64,000 bases of DNA from Variovorax sp. CF313 (GTDB lineage Bacteria > Pseudomonadota > Gammaproteobacteria > Burkholderiales > Burkholderiaceae_C). The translations under genes and the position numbers were made by a program. Each line of letters opens with the position of its first letter. Within the stretch, counting starts at the first letter, position 1. The DNA is taken from positions 62,001-126,000 of the forward strand of contig NZ_AKIW01000013.1 of NCBI RefSeq assembly GCF_000282635.1, read 5' to 3'. Below, piece after piece: positions 43,777 through 52,357 of this stretch. The notes beneath the pieces were generated by a model. It was not told the DNA's origin. It searched no databases and saw only the letters and a program-made list of their open reading frames with translations.

Positions 43777-44346
43777 ATGACGACCATGAAGGTGAATTCC
43801 CCGGTGGTGATCGTGCTGGCCTCGGGCCGCGGCGAACGCTTCATCGCGGCCGGTGGCGCGGGCTCGAAGCTGAAGGCGTTGCTCGCCGGCAGGCCGGTGC
43901 TGGAGCGCACGCTCGACGCGGTGCGCGCCAGCGGCCTGCCATGGCACGTGGAAGATGCGGGGCACCCCGGCATGGGCGATTCGATCGCGGCCGCAGTGCG
44001 CGCAACGCCCGATGCGGCGGGTTGGCTGATCCTGCCGGGCGACCTGCCGCTGGTGCAGCCCGCGACGCTGCAGGCTGTTGCAGCAGCCCTGGGCGGCCGG
44101 GTGAATGCCGTGCAGCCGCAGTACCGGGGCGAGCGCGGCCATCCGGTGGGCTTTGCCGCCGGGTGCGGTGCGCAACTCGCCATGCTGGAGGGAAGCCTGG
44201 GCGCATCGTCCATCCTGCGGTCGATGCGTGCCATCGATTCGGTGGCCGACCTGGTGGTGGACGACGTCGGCGTGATCACCGACATCGACACACCCGAGGC
44301 GCTGGCGCAGGCCGAGACGCTGTGGCTGGCGCGCGAGGGCGCCTAG
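43777..44346 (+). CDS. MocA-like nucleotidyltransferase
   Basis: 189 residues, GT-A fold NTP transferase: [17 protein letters not shown] (nucleotide loop), [29 protein letters not shown] (metal Asp) and [10 protein letters not shown]. Related to MocA (molybdenum cofactor cytidylyltransferase) and 2-phospho-L-lactate guanylyltransferases. Usually linked to xanthine or CO dehydrogenase genes, which are absent here. Two ATGs (43777, 43786) are plausible. Confidence 0.82.
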   Translation: MTTMKVNSPVVIVLASGRGERFIAAGGAGSKLKALLAGRPVLERTLDAVRASGLPWHVEDAGHPGMGDSIAAAVRATPDAAGWLILPGDLPLVQPATLQAVAAALGGRVNAVQPQYRGERGHPVGFAAGCGAQLAMLEGSLGASSILRSMRAIDSVADLVVDDVGVITDIDTPEALAQAETLWLAREGA

Positions 44347-44365
44347 CTTTTGCCGCCCGTTTCGA

Positions 44366-44905
44366 TCAGGGCTTGGTGATCACCGCACAGGCGATGCGCG
44401 GGCCCGAGTTGCCTGACGGCTGCGTCGTGAAATCGTCGCGGTCGCGATGCACCACCAGGGCGCGGCCCACCACGTTGTTGGCGGCGCCGTCCGTCAGCGA
44501 GATCGAGTGGTCTTCCACGCTGAAGCGGGCCACGCCGCTGGCATCGGCCACCAGGCTCGGCAGTTCGCCGGCATGGCTGCCCGCGGCGGCGAACTTGCCG
44601 TGCGTGCCGCCGGTCGGATTGAAGTGGCCGCCCGAGGCGTCGCCGTTGTTGCCGCAATCGCCCTTCTCGTGGATGTGGAAGCCGTGCTCGCTGCCCGGTG
44701 CCAGCCCGCGCACTTCGCCCGACACGCGCACGCCGTGGTCGAGCGCGGCGAAGGTCACCGTGCCGCGCGTCGGGTTGGGCGTGATGGCGCCGGTCGGCAC
44801 CAGCTCGACGGCGGTGCTCGGCTTGCCGCCCATGCTGCCGCAGGCGGCGAGAAGGGCGCAGGCGAGGAGGGCGGCGCCGGCGGCGGCGAGACGACGTTGG
44901 GTCAT
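44366..44905 (-). CDS. sodC: Copper/zinc superoxide dismutase, lipoprotein
   Basis: 179 residues. Lipobox LAAC with Cys22, so anchored in the periplasm. Copper and zinc ligands: HGFHIHEKGDC, GGHFNPTGGTHG, and a late VVHRDRDDFTT; conserved Arg in SGPRIACAVI. Dismutes superoxide from outside. Its start overlaps the upstream ChaC-like stop (ATGA at 44902-44905), an unusual coupling of a periplasmic and a cytosolic redox enzyme. Confidence 0.96.
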   Translation of the reverse strand: MTQRRLAAAGAALLACALLAACGSMGGKPSTAVELVPTGAITPNPTRGTVTFAALDHGVRVSGEVRGLAPGSEHGFHIHEKGDCGNNGDASGGHFNPTGGTHGKFAAAGSHAGELPSLVADASGVARFSVEDHSISLTDGAANNVVGRALVVHRDRDDFTTQPSGNSGPRIACAVITKP

Positions 44906-45651
44906 GTGTTTTCCTTGGATGATTCGGAAGGTTGGGAAGAAGAGTCTGAAGACCCCGGAACATATACCGGAGGCTGCGGCGCCCCGCAATCGGCGGCGGC
45001 CTCGGTTTGCTGCTGGCGCTGCTGTTCCTGAACGGCGGCCAGCGCCACCAGGCGGGCCAGCGCCGCGTCGTGGATCGAGTGGCGCTGCAGTTCGAGCAGC
45101 GTCTGGCGTGCGTAGTCGAGCGAAGTTCCGTAGCGGCCGACGGCGTTGGCGAAGATGTGGCGGTAGCGCTCGTCGCTGAGCTCGCCCGTGAAGTTGGGGC
45201 TGCGCCGCGACAGCGTGAACGCCAGCGCGCGCACAGGCCCTTCGGCCGTGCCGCAGCGCAGCCATTTCGGGTCGTACACGCCAGTCGGCATCTCGCGCAG
45301 CCAGAGCCGGCGCAGCGTTTCCAGACCCTCGGCCCTGGGCACGCGGAACACCATGCCACGGCAGCTGCCGCCCGAGAGCAGTCCGAACACGAGGCCGGGC
45401 ACCTGGACGCTGCCGCGGTTCACGCGGCTCCACATCTTCAGCGCGCGATGCCAGCCGCGCACCCAGGCCTGGCGCCGCTCGACGAAGTCGAACTCGGGCC
45501 GCCAGATCAGCGAGCCATAGCCGAAGAGCCAGAGATCCTCATGCCCGCCCCAGTCGGCGATGGCGCGCTCGAGCATCGGCTGCGGATCGCGCAGGGGTTT
45601 GGGCATGGGGTCGAGTCCCGGCGGACCGGGGTTCGGCGCAGGGTCCGACAT
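44902..45651 (-). CDS. ChaC-like gamma-glutamylcyclotransferase
   Basis: About 249 residues from ATG 45651 (in-frame ATG 45696 is possible). ChaC fold: LWLFGYGSLIWRPEF (YGSL substrate loop), RRQAWVRGWHRAL, VFGLLSGGSCRGMVF, and catalytic Glu in LWLREMP. Members cut glutathione into 5-oxoproline and Cys-Gly. The C-terminal 40 residues are a Gln/Ser-rich low-complexity tail. Cytoplasmic; coupled to sodC. Confidence 0.88.
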   Translation of the reverse strand: MSDPAPNPGPPGLDPMPKPLRDPQPMLERAIADWGGHEDLWLFGYGSLIWRPEFDFVERRQAWVRGWHRALKMWSRVNRGSVQVPGLVFGLLSGGSCRGMVFRVPRAEGLETLRRLWLREMPTGVYDPKWLRCGTAEGPVRALAFTLSRRSPNFTGELSDERYRHIFANAVGRYGTSLDYARQTLLELQRHSIHDAALARLVALAAVQEQQRQQQTEAAADCGAPQPPVYVPGSSDSSSQPSESSKENT

Positions 45652-45741
45652 GGGGATGCCGGGACCGCCGCCTACAATTTCCTGATCATGGTTCACCGCA
45701 CCATTATTTACCTACCCCTTCCCTATGGAGCAAGATCCCCG

Positions 45742-46299
45742 ATGAGCGATGACGACAGCCAGCAGAATTTCATCCTCGGATTCGTCATGGCGCTGATCGC
45801 CCTGGTGATCTTCTTCGTGGTCGGCATCGTGCTCTGGCACAGGGGCCACAACCCCGCGGTCGCGCAGGCCGCCGCCGCTCCCGCGGCGGTGGTGGTCTCG
45901 GCGCCGGCCCCCGGCGCCGCGCCCAAGGTGGCCGAGGTCACCGAGACCGTGACGGTCACGATCCCCGACGGCGCAAGCATCCGCGTGGTCGACGGCGTGG
46001 TGAACTTCTACTTCGCGACCGGCAGCGCCGACCTTGCACCCGGCGCCGCCGAGGCGCTGGCCGCGGTCATCAAGGGCGTCGAGAGCGGCCGCAAGGCGGT
46101 GGTCTCGGGCTTCCACGACACCACCGGCGACGCCGCCATCAACGAACAGCTCGCGAAGAAGCGCGCTGAGATGGTGCGCGACGTGCTCGTGGGCCTGGGC
46201 GTGCCGGCGGCCAAGGTCGACCTGCAAAGGCCCGCCGTGACGGCCGGCTCGGGCAACGATGCCGAGGCGCGCCGCGTCGAGGTGAAGCTGGTGGACTGA
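45742..46299 (+). CDS. Membrane-anchored OmpA-domain protein
   Basis: 185 residues. An uncleaved-type N-terminal helix (FILGFVMALIALVIFFVVGIVLW), an Ala/Pro spacer, then an OmpA_C domain (VVNFYFATGSADLAPGAAEAL, VVSGFHDTTGDAAINEQLAKKRAEMVRDVL, AEARRVEVKLVD) that can bind peptidoglycan. It would link the inner membrane to the wall. A TACAAT hexamer at 45673-45678 may be its -10. Ends in a terminator. Confidence 0.85.
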   Translation: MSDDDSQQNFILGFVMALIALVIFFVVGIVLWHRGHNPAVAQAAAAPAAVVVSAPAPGAAPKVAEVTETVTVTIPDGASIRVVDGVVNFYFATGSADLAPGAAEALAAVIKGVESGRKAVVSGFHDTTGDAAINEQLAKKRAEMVRDVLVGLGVPAAKVDLQRPAVTAGSGNDAEARRVEVKLVD

Positions 46300-46331
46300 G
46301 CGCCGCGCGCATCGGCTGCAAGAGCAGAAGA

Positions 46332-46355
46332 AGCCCGGTGACGCCGGGCTTTTTC
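46332..46355 (+). terminator. Rho-independent terminator
   Basis: AGCCCGG-TGACG-CCGGGCT followed by TTTTC, about 33 bases after the OmpA-domain gene. Strong, perfect 7-bp stem. Confidence 0.85.
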
Positions 46356-46500
46356 ATGGGTGCTTCCCTGCAGGGGCGCGGATGAGAGGATTCGTATTGG
46401 CGGGCACCCGGATTTCATCGGGCTTTCGTGCCCGGCTTGTTACCATGGGTCTCCAGGCCCACAGCCGCCCTGGCGGCACGCAGCAAGAGCCACCGACCCC

Positions 46501-48342
46501 ATGAGCAGCAGCACACACCCCATCGTCCGCGACGTCACCGATCGCATCCGCGAGCGCAGCAAGGGGCTGCGCAGCGCGTACCTCTCCCGCCTCGCCGAAA
46601 TCCGCGACCGCGACCGCGGCTCAGACCGCATGGGCTGCGCCAACGTGGCGCACGCCGTGGCCGGCATTCCGGCGAACGACAAGTTCCGCGTGGTGGCCGA
46701 GCGCGCGCCCAACATCGGCATCGTCACCGCCTACAACGACATGCTCTCGGCCCACGCGCCGTACCAGGGCTACCCCGACATCATCAAGCACGAGGCCCGC
46801 CGACTCGGCGCCACCGCGCAGGTGGCCGGCGGTGTGCCCGCCATGTGCGACGGCGTCACGCAGGGCACGCCCGGCATGGAACTGAGCCTGTTCAGCCGCG
46901 ACCTGATCGCCATGAGCACGGCCGTCGCGCTCACGCACGACATGTTCGACAGCGCGCTGCTGCTCGGCGTGTGCGACAAGATCGTGCCGGGCCTGCTGAT
47001 CGGCGCGCTGCACTTCGGCCACCTGCCGACCGTGTTCGTGCCCGCCGGCCCGATGCCCTCGGGCCTGTCGAACAATGCCAAATCGAAGGTGCGCGAGCAG
47101 GCGGCGCAAGGCCTCGTGGGCCGCCAGGGCCTGCTCGACGCCGAGATGGCGGCCTATCACACGATGGGCACCTGCACCTTCTACGGCACCGCCAACAGCA
47201 ACCAGATGCTGCTCGAGGCCATGGGCCTGCACGTGCCCGGCACTGCCTTCATCCAGCCCGGCGACGCGATGCGCGAAACGCTCACGCGCGAAGCGGTGCG
47301 CACCGTGCTGGGCAAGGCGAGCGACATTTCCTTCCAGTGCCCGCCCATCGGCGAGATGGTGGACGAGCGCTGCATCGTCAACGCCATGGTCGCGCTGCTG
47401 GCCACGGGCGGCTCCACCAACCACCTGATCCACTGGGTGGCCGTGGCGCGCGCCGCCGGCATCGTGATCGACTGGGACGACTTCTCGAAGCTCTCCGATG
47501 TGGTGCCGCTGCTGAGCCGCGTGTATCCCAACGGCAGCGCCGACGTGAACGAGTTCCAGGCCGCGGGCGGTCCCGGCCTCGTGATCGGCGAACTGGTCGA
47601 CGCCGGCCTGATGCATGCCGACGTGCTGACGGTGCGCGCGGGGGGCATCCGCGAATACGCGAACATCCCGGCGCTGGCGGGCGATGGCGCCGAACAGCGC
47701 CTGCAATGGAGTCCCGCGGCGCCGCTGAAGAACGAAGCCATCACACGCACGGTCGCGAATCCGTTCAGTGCCACCGGCGGCCTCAAGCTGCTGGGCGGCA
47801 ACCTCGGGCGCAGCGTCATCAAGGTGTCCTCGGTGCCCGACGACCGCCATGTCATCGAAGCGCCCGCGCGCGTGTTCGACTCGCAGGCCGCGCTGCACAA
47901 GGCCTTCACCGCCGGCGAACTCGAGCGCGACGTGGTCTGCGTGGTGCGCTGGCAGGGCCCGCAGGCCAATGGCATGCCCGAGCTGCACAAGCTCACGCCG
48001 CCGCTGTCGGTGCTGCAGGGCAAGGGATTCCGCGTGGCGCTGGTCACCGACGGCCGCATGAGCGGCGCGTCGGGCAAGATACCGGCCGCCATCCACGTCT
48101 CGCCCGAAGCGGCTGCGGGCGGCCCGCTCGCCAAGGTGCGCGACGGCGACCTGATCCGCCTCGATGCGGTAGCGGGTACGCTGGCCGTGCTGCTGCCCGA
48201 AGACGAATGGGCCGCGCGCGAAACCGCGACGCTGCCCGAAGCGCAGCGCATCGCCGATGGACACGGCCTCGGCCGCGAACTGTTCGCCGGCATGCGCCGC
48301 AATGCACTCACTGCCGAAGAGGGAGCCTGCTCATGGCTGTAA
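46501..48342 (+). CDS. edd: Phosphogluconate dehydratase (Entner-Doudoroff)
   Basis: 613 residues, IlvD/Edd family with a [4Fe-4S] cluster. Converts 6-phosphogluconate to KDPG. Cluster and active-site motifs: [47 protein letters not shown] and [23 protein letters not shown]. The wording distinguishes it from dihydroxy-acid dehydratase. eda follows after a 159-base gap that contains a repeat. Confidence 0.96.
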   Translation: MSSSTHPIVRDVTDRIRERSKGLRSAYLSRLAEIRDRDRGSDRMGCANVAHAVAGIPANDKFRVVAERAPNIGIVTAYNDMLSAHAPYQGYPDIIKHEARRLGATAQVAGGVPAMCDGVTQGTPGMELSLFSRDLIAMSTAVALTHDMFDSALLLGVCDKIVPGLLIGALHFGHLPTVFVPAGPMPSGLSNNAKSKVREQAAQGLVGRQGLLDAEMAAYHTMGTCTFYGTANSNQMLLEAMGLHVPGTAFIQPGDAMRETLTREAVRTVLGKASDISFQCPPIGEMVDERCIVNAMVALLATGGSTNHLIHWVAVARAAGIVIDWDDFSKLSDVVPLLSRVYPNGSADVNEFQAAGGPGLVIGELVDAGLMHADVLTVRAGGIREYANIPALAGDGAEQRLQWSPAAPLKNEAITRTVANPFSATGGLKLLGGNLGRSVIKVSSVPDDRHVIEAPARVFDSQAALHKAFTAGELERDVVCVVRWQGPQANGMPELHKLTPPLSVLQGKGFRVALVTDGRMSGASGKIPAAIHVSPEAAAGGPLAKVRDGDLIRLDAVAGTLAVLLPEDEWAARETATLPEAQRIADGHGLGRELFAGMRRNALTAEEGACSWL

Positions 48343-48396
48343 TCGGGCTCGCCCCCAGGCTGCGCGCGCTTCGTGCCGCTTCGCCTTCCCCCTTCC

Positions 48397-48436
48397 GGGG
48401 ACAACACCGGTGGCCCGGCAAAGCCGGTTCCGCGGC
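48397..48436 (-). repeat. Dispersed intergenic repeat, copy 2
   Basis: Inverse complement of the 9854-9893 element (35 of 40 identical). Lies between edd and eda within one presumed operon, downstream of a CCTTCCCCCTTCCGGGG stretch that could extend the element to about 48350. Confidence 0.7.
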
Positions 48437-48501
48437 GTTTCTGGAATTGAGCACCGCGATTTTCAGGATCGCGGATGTGCTTGAAGTAATGGAGCTATGA
48501 A

Positions 48502-49137
48502 ATGACAAAGAAACTCACCGCCCTCGAAGTCATGCGCGATGCGCCGGTCATTCCGGTCATCGTGCTGAACGACGTGAAAGACGCCGTCCCTCTCGCTCGT
48601 GCACTGGTGGCTGGCGGCATCCGCATGCTCGAAGTCACGCTGCGCACGCCGCAGGCGCTGCAGTGCATCGAAGCCATTGCCAGGGACGTTCCCGAGGCCG
48701 TGGCCGGCGCCGGCACCATCCGCAGCGCGGCCGATGCCCAGGCCTCGGCGCTGGCCGGCGCGAAGTTCGGCGTGAGCCCGGGCTACACGCGTGCGGTCGG
48801 CAAGGCCTGCCACGACCTCGGCCTGCCGCTGCTGCCCGGCGTGGCCACCGGCAGCGAGATCATGATGGCGCAGGAAGACGGCTACACCCAACTCAAGTTC
48901 TTCCCCGCGCTGCAGGCCGGCGGGCTGCCGATGCTCAAGGCCTGGCAGGGTCCGTTCGGCGACGTCACCTTCTGCCCGACGGGCGGCATCCAGGCGGGCA
49001 ACGCGGCCGAGTTCCTCGCGCTGTCGAACGTGGCCTGCGTGGGCGGTTCGTGGATCGTGCCGACCGACGCGATCCGCGAAGGCGACTGGGCCCGCATCGA
49101 GCAGCTGGCACGCGCCGCGAGCCAGCTGCCGCGCTGA
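48502..49137 (+). CDS. eda: KDPG aldolase (2-dehydro-3-deoxy-phosphogluconate aldolase)
   Basis: 211 residues, class I aldolase. Splits KDPG into pyruvate and glyceraldehyde 3-phosphate. Motifs: PVIPVIVLNDVKDA, GGIRMLEVTLRTP (catalytic Glu), GAGTIRSAADA, KFGVSPG, Schiff-base Lys in YTQLKFFPA, and FCPTGGI. Completes the Entner-Doudoroff pathway with edd; the HAD gene starts 2 bases after its stop. Confidence 0.96.
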   Translation: MTKKLTALEVMRDAPVIPVIVLNDVKDAVPLARALVAGGIRMLEVTLRTPQALQCIEAIARDVPEAVAGAGTIRSAADAQASALAGAKFGVSPGYTRAVGKACHDLGLPLLPGVATGSEIMMAQEDGYTQLKFFPALQAGGLPMLKAWQGPFGDVTFCPTGGIQAGNAAEFLALSNVACVGGSWIVPTDAIREGDWARIEQLARAASQLPR

Positions 49138-49139
49138 TC

Positions 49140-49868
49140 ATGCGCGCCGATTTCGACGCGGGCGACCTGAAGGTCATCGCGTTCGACGTCTTCGGCACGG
49201 TGGTCGACTGGCACAGCGGCATTGCCGCCGAGGTCGAGCGCGCATTGCCGGGCGTGGACGGCGCGGCCTTCGCGCTGGCGTGGCGCGCGGGCTACCAGCC
49301 CGCGATGAAGGCCGTGATGGAGCGCATTGCCGCGGGCGAGGGCGGCTTCACGCTGCTCGACGAGCTGCACCTGAGCATGCTCGAACAGGTGCTGCGCGAT
49401 TTCGGCCTGTCCGAGCGCCTCGACACGGCCGCCAGGCGCGACCTGAGCCGCGCCTGGCACCGCCTGCCGGCCTGGCCCGATTCGGTGCCGGGTCTCACGC
49501 GGCTCAAGAAGAAGTTCACCATCTGCACGCTGTCGAACGGGAACATCGGCCTGCTCACCGAGATGGCGAAGCGTGCGGGCCTGCCCTGGGACTGCGTGCT
49601 GTCGGCCGAGGTGTTCAAGGCCTACAAGCCCGACCCGCGCACCTACCTCGGCGTGGCGGGTGTGTTCGATGCAACGCCCGGTCAGGTGATGCTGGCCGCC
49701 GCGCACCACGACGACCTGGCCGCCGCGCGCGTGTGCGGCCTGAAGACGGCCTACATCGAGCGCCCGCACGAATTCGGCCGCGCCAAGCCGAAGGACGTGT
49801 CGCCGCAGCCGGACAACAACCTGCATGCGCGCGACATCGAGGCGCTGGCCGACCTGCTGGGCTGCTGA
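49140..49868 (+). CDS. HAD-family type II haloacid dehalogenase-like hydrolase
   Basis: 242 residues. HAD motif I AFDVFGTVVDWHSG (Asp nucleophile; the DVFGT form is typical of 2-haloacid dehalogenases), motif II TLSNGN, motif III Lys in VFKAYKPDPRTY, and motif IV AAHHDDLAAAR. True dehalogenase activity is possible, but the position next to eda suggests housecleaning of a phosphorylated or oxo acid. Convergent with the DUF1697 gene. Confidence 0.87.
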   Translation: MRADFDAGDLKVIAFDVFGTVVDWHSGIAAEVERALPGVDGAAFALAWRAGYQPAMKAVMERIAAGEGGFTLLDELHLSMLEQVLRDFGLSERLDTAARRDLSRAWHRLPAWPDSVPGLTRLKKKFTICTLSNGNIGLLTEMAKRAGLPWDCVLSAEVFKAYKPDPRTYLGVAGVFDATPGQVMLAAAHHDDLAAARVCGLKTAYIERPHEFGRAKPKDVSPQPDNNLHARDIEALADLLGC

Positions 49869-50402
49869 TCAGCCGGTGAGCAGCTTCTCCACCGTACGCA
49901 GGTTGCGCGTGGTGGTGCTCGACTTGTAGCGCGTCTTGGCCAGCAGCTTGGCCACCGGCGTATCGAGGCTCTCGCCGCGCGGGCATTGCCAGTACAGCAC
50001 GCCCTTGCCGGGCTCCATCTGTTCGACGTCGGCATCGACGGTGCCGGCCTTCTCCACGATCTCGTCGAGCATCGCGGTGTCCGAGCCGAACACGATGTAG
50101 GGATGCCGCTCGTCGTCGATGCGCTCGAAGGGATAGGCCTTGGCCACGTCGGCCACCTGCTTCTGTGTGAGCAGCACGATCCACGCCTCGTAGCCGAATC
50201 GCTTGCGCAGCGCCTGCTCGATGCGCTTGCGCAATGCGGTGGCATCGCGCTCGTCGGTGTCGAACAGCACGTTGCCGCTGGCGAGCACGGTGCGCACCGC
50301 GCCGAAGCCGAGTTCTTCCGCGAACAGCGCCTTCAGGTCGGCGCTCCTGATCGCGATGCCGTTGACGTTCACGCCACGCAGCAGGGCAACGCGGCGAGTC
50401 AT
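49869..50402 (-). CDS. DUF1697 domain protein
   Basis: 177 residues starting RRVALLRGVNVNG, with FAEELGFGAVRTVLASGNVLFDT and KPQ-type middle segments as in DUF1697. Small soluble proteins of unknown function, some in operon with DNA or glyoxal stress genes. Its start overlaps the gloA stop by one base, so it is co-translated with gloA. Confidence 0.88.
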   Translation of the reverse strand: MTRRVALLRGVNVNGIAIRSADLKALFAEELGFGAVRTVLASGNVLFDTDERDATALRKRIEQALRKRFGYEAWIVLLTQKQVADVAKAYPFERIDDERHPYIVFGSDTAMLDEIVEKAGTVDADVEQMEPGKGVLYWQCPRGESLDTPVAKLLAKTRYKSSTTTRNLRTVEKLLTG

Positions 50403-50815
50403 CAGCGCAGGCCGCCGCCGGCGGCGCCTTCGTCACGCTGGATCAGCTCGATCTTGTAGCCGTCGGGGTCCGTCACGAACGCGATCACGGTGGTGCCGCC
50501 CTTGACCGGCCCGGCCTCGCGCGTCACGTTGCCGCCCGCGGCCTTGATCTTCTCGCAGGCCGCGTACGCGTCGGGCACGCCCAGCGCGATGTGGCCGTAG
50601 GCGGTGCCCAGTTCGTAGCTCTCGGTGCCCCAGTTGTAGGTGAGCTCGATCTCGGCCTGCTCGGGGTTGCCCTTGCCGTAGCCGATGAAAGCGAGGCTGT
50701 ACTTGTACTCGGGGTTCTCCGAGGTGCGCAGCAGGTTCATGCCGAGCACCTTGGTGTAGAAGTCGATGGAGCGCTGGAGGTTGCCGACGCGCAGCATGGT
50801 GTGGAGGAGTCGCAT
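50402..50815 (-). CDS. gloA: Lactoylglutathione lyase (glyoxalase I)
   Basis: 137 residues. Isomerises the methylglyoxal-glutathione hemithioacetal. Two VOC half-repeats: [26 protein letters not shown] (metal His near residue 5) with [11 protein letters not shown] and the Glu in EIELTYNWG, then [12 protein letters not shown] (second His) and [14 protein letters not shown] (second Glu). Full metal set, nickel-type length. Confidence 0.96.
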   Translation of the reverse strand: MRLLHTMLRVGNLQRSIDFYTKVLGMNLLRTSENPEYKYSLAFIGYGKGNPEQAEIELTYNWGTESYELGTAYGHIALGVPDAYAACEKIKAAGGNVTREAGPVKGGTTVIAFVTDPDGYKIELIQRDEGAAGGGLR

Positions 50816-50878
50816 CTCGTGGGGGCCGTTGGGCGTGAAGAAAGGGAGGCCGCTATTGTCTGCCTCCCGCCGCGACGA

Positions 50879-51568
50879 TCAAGCCGCCAGTGTCAGCAGG
50901 TGGGCCTGGTGGCGCTTCAGGAATTCCATCAGGTGCCGGGGATATTCAGGCACCACCGCATCGCGCACGCTGGGGCGGGCCGCCAGCGCCTTGCGCCAGG
51001 CCTTGACCCTGGGCAGTGCGTCGAAGACATGCGAGTCGCTGATCGCGTCGAACACCTCGAAGTAGCGGAACACCGGTGCGAAGACCGCGTCGACGAGGCT
51101 GAAGTTCTGGCCGGCGAAGTAGGGACCTTCTCCCGAGGCTGCCAGCGCAGCTTCCACGCGCTCGAACCTGGCGACGAGCGCCAGCCGCTTCTGCTCGAAC
51201 ACGGCCGCGTCCTGCGTGGTCTCGTAACCCCAGAGGTCGCCGAGGATGGCCGAGCCGAACTCCATCCACGCGCGATGTTCGGCGCGCTGGAGCGGGTCTT
51301 CGGGGTGCAGGCGGGCGCCGGGCTGTGTCTCCTCGAGGTACTCGCAGATCACGTTGCTCTCGAACAGCACGGCCTCGCTGCCGTCGGGCCGGCGCACCTT
51401 CAGCAGCGGTACCTTGCCGAGCGGCGAGATGTCGAGAAACCACTGGGGCTTGTTCGCGAGGTCGATGACGACGCGCTCGAAGGGCACGCCCTTTTCATGC
51501 AGCGCGATCGCGGCGCGCTGGACGTACGGGCACAGCAGGTGGCTGACGAGGGTGAGAGCTTGCGTCAT
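50879..51568 (-). CDS. Glutathione S-transferase family protein
   Basis: 229 residues. Thioredoxin-like domain with SHLLCPYVQRAAIALHEKGVPFE (Cys-Pro-Tyr in the active-site loop, as in omega or beta-type GSTs), SPLGKVPLL and ESNVICEYLEE, then a helical domain. Cytoplasmic; may act as a thiol transferase. Stands alone between gloA and the iron ABC genes, with its own start just ahead of a GGAAAG ribosome site. Confidence 0.9.
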   Translation of the reverse strand: MTQALTLVSHLLCPYVQRAAIALHEKGVPFERVVIDLANKPQWFLDISPLGKVPLLKVRRPDGSEAVLFESNVICEYLEETQPGARLHPEDPLQRAEHRAWMEFGSAILGDLWGYETTQDAAVFEQKRLALVARFERVEAALAASGEGPYFAGQNFSLVDAVFAPVFRYFEVFDAISDSHVFDALPRVKAWRKALAARPSVRDAVVPEYPRHLMEFLKRHQAHLLTLAA

Positions 51569-51673
51569 GGGGCTTTCCGTTCCTGGGTGATGGATGTGTC
51601 TGGAAGGCCGCGATTCTTGCGGACCGGAACAACCTTTTCCCGGAAAGCCCATTCGGAAAATGGGCCTCGTGTG

Positions 51674-52357
51674 CTACGCCGCTGCGTCGAGCCAGTGCGT
51701 GATGCGCCCGCCGTGCATCACGCCGATGCGGTCGGCCATGGCGTGCGCCTCGGCCTCGTTGTGCGTGACGAGGATGGCGGTCTGGCCGGCCTGCTTGAGG
51801 ATGCCGCGCACCTCCGCAGCCAGCCGCTCGCGCGTGCCGCCGTCGAGGTTGGAGAACGGCTCGTCGAGCAGCAGCAGGGCGGGCGAGGGCGCGAGCGCGC
51901 GGGCCAGTGCGACGCGTTGCTGCTGGCCGCCGGAGAGTTGGTGCGGATAGCGTTCGCCCGCGTCGGCGAGGCCGACCAGCGCCAGCATTTCCGCCACGCG
52001 CGATTGCTGCGCCGTGCGGCCGAGCCGGCGCAGGCCGAAGGCCACGTTCTTCGCCGCCGACAGGTGCGGGAACAGCGCGTACTCCTGGAACATCATGCCC
52101 ACGTGCCGCTGCTCGGGCGGCAGGTGCTTCTGCGCGGACGAGAGCAGCACGTCGCCGAGCCGGACCGTGCCGGCGCGCACGGGCTCGAAGCCTGCGATGG
52201 CACGCAGCACCGTCGTCTTGCCGCAGCCCGAAGGGCCGAACAGGCAGCCGATTTCGCCGGCGTCCAATGCCAGCGAGAAGCCGTCGACGACCGTGTGTGG
52301 GCCGCGCGGTGTGTCGTATGCGAGCTGGATCGCATCGAGGTGCAGGGGGGAACTCAT
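51674..52357 (-). CDS. fbpC: Iron(III) ABC transporter ATP-binding protein
   Basis: 227 residues. Walker A GPSGCGKTT, Q-loop MMFQEYALFPHLS, signature LSGGQQQRVALARAL, Walker B LLLLDEPFSNLD and switch His VTHNEAEA. Much shorter than classical FbpC (about 350), lacking the C-terminal TOBE/regulatory domains. Its start overlaps the permease stop by 4 bases. Energises ferric iron import with the two genes upstream. Confidence 0.93.
   Translation of the reverse strand: MSSPLHLDAIQLAYDTPRGPHTVVDGFSLALDAGEIGCLFGPSGCGKTTVLRAIAGFEPVRAGTVRLGDVLLSSAQKHLPPEQRHVGMMFQEYALFPHLSAAKNVAFGLRRLGRTAQQSRVAEMLALVGLADAGERYPHQLSGGQQQRVALARALAPSPALLLLDEPFSNLDGGTRERLAAEVRGILKQAGQTAILVTHNEAEAHAMADRIGVMHGGRITHWLDAAA

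Noticed and set aside
49140..49868. Proof of dehalogenase function for the HAD protein
   Set aside because: The DVFGT motif fits the family, but no residue or neighbour shows a halogenated substrate, so only a family-level call is made.
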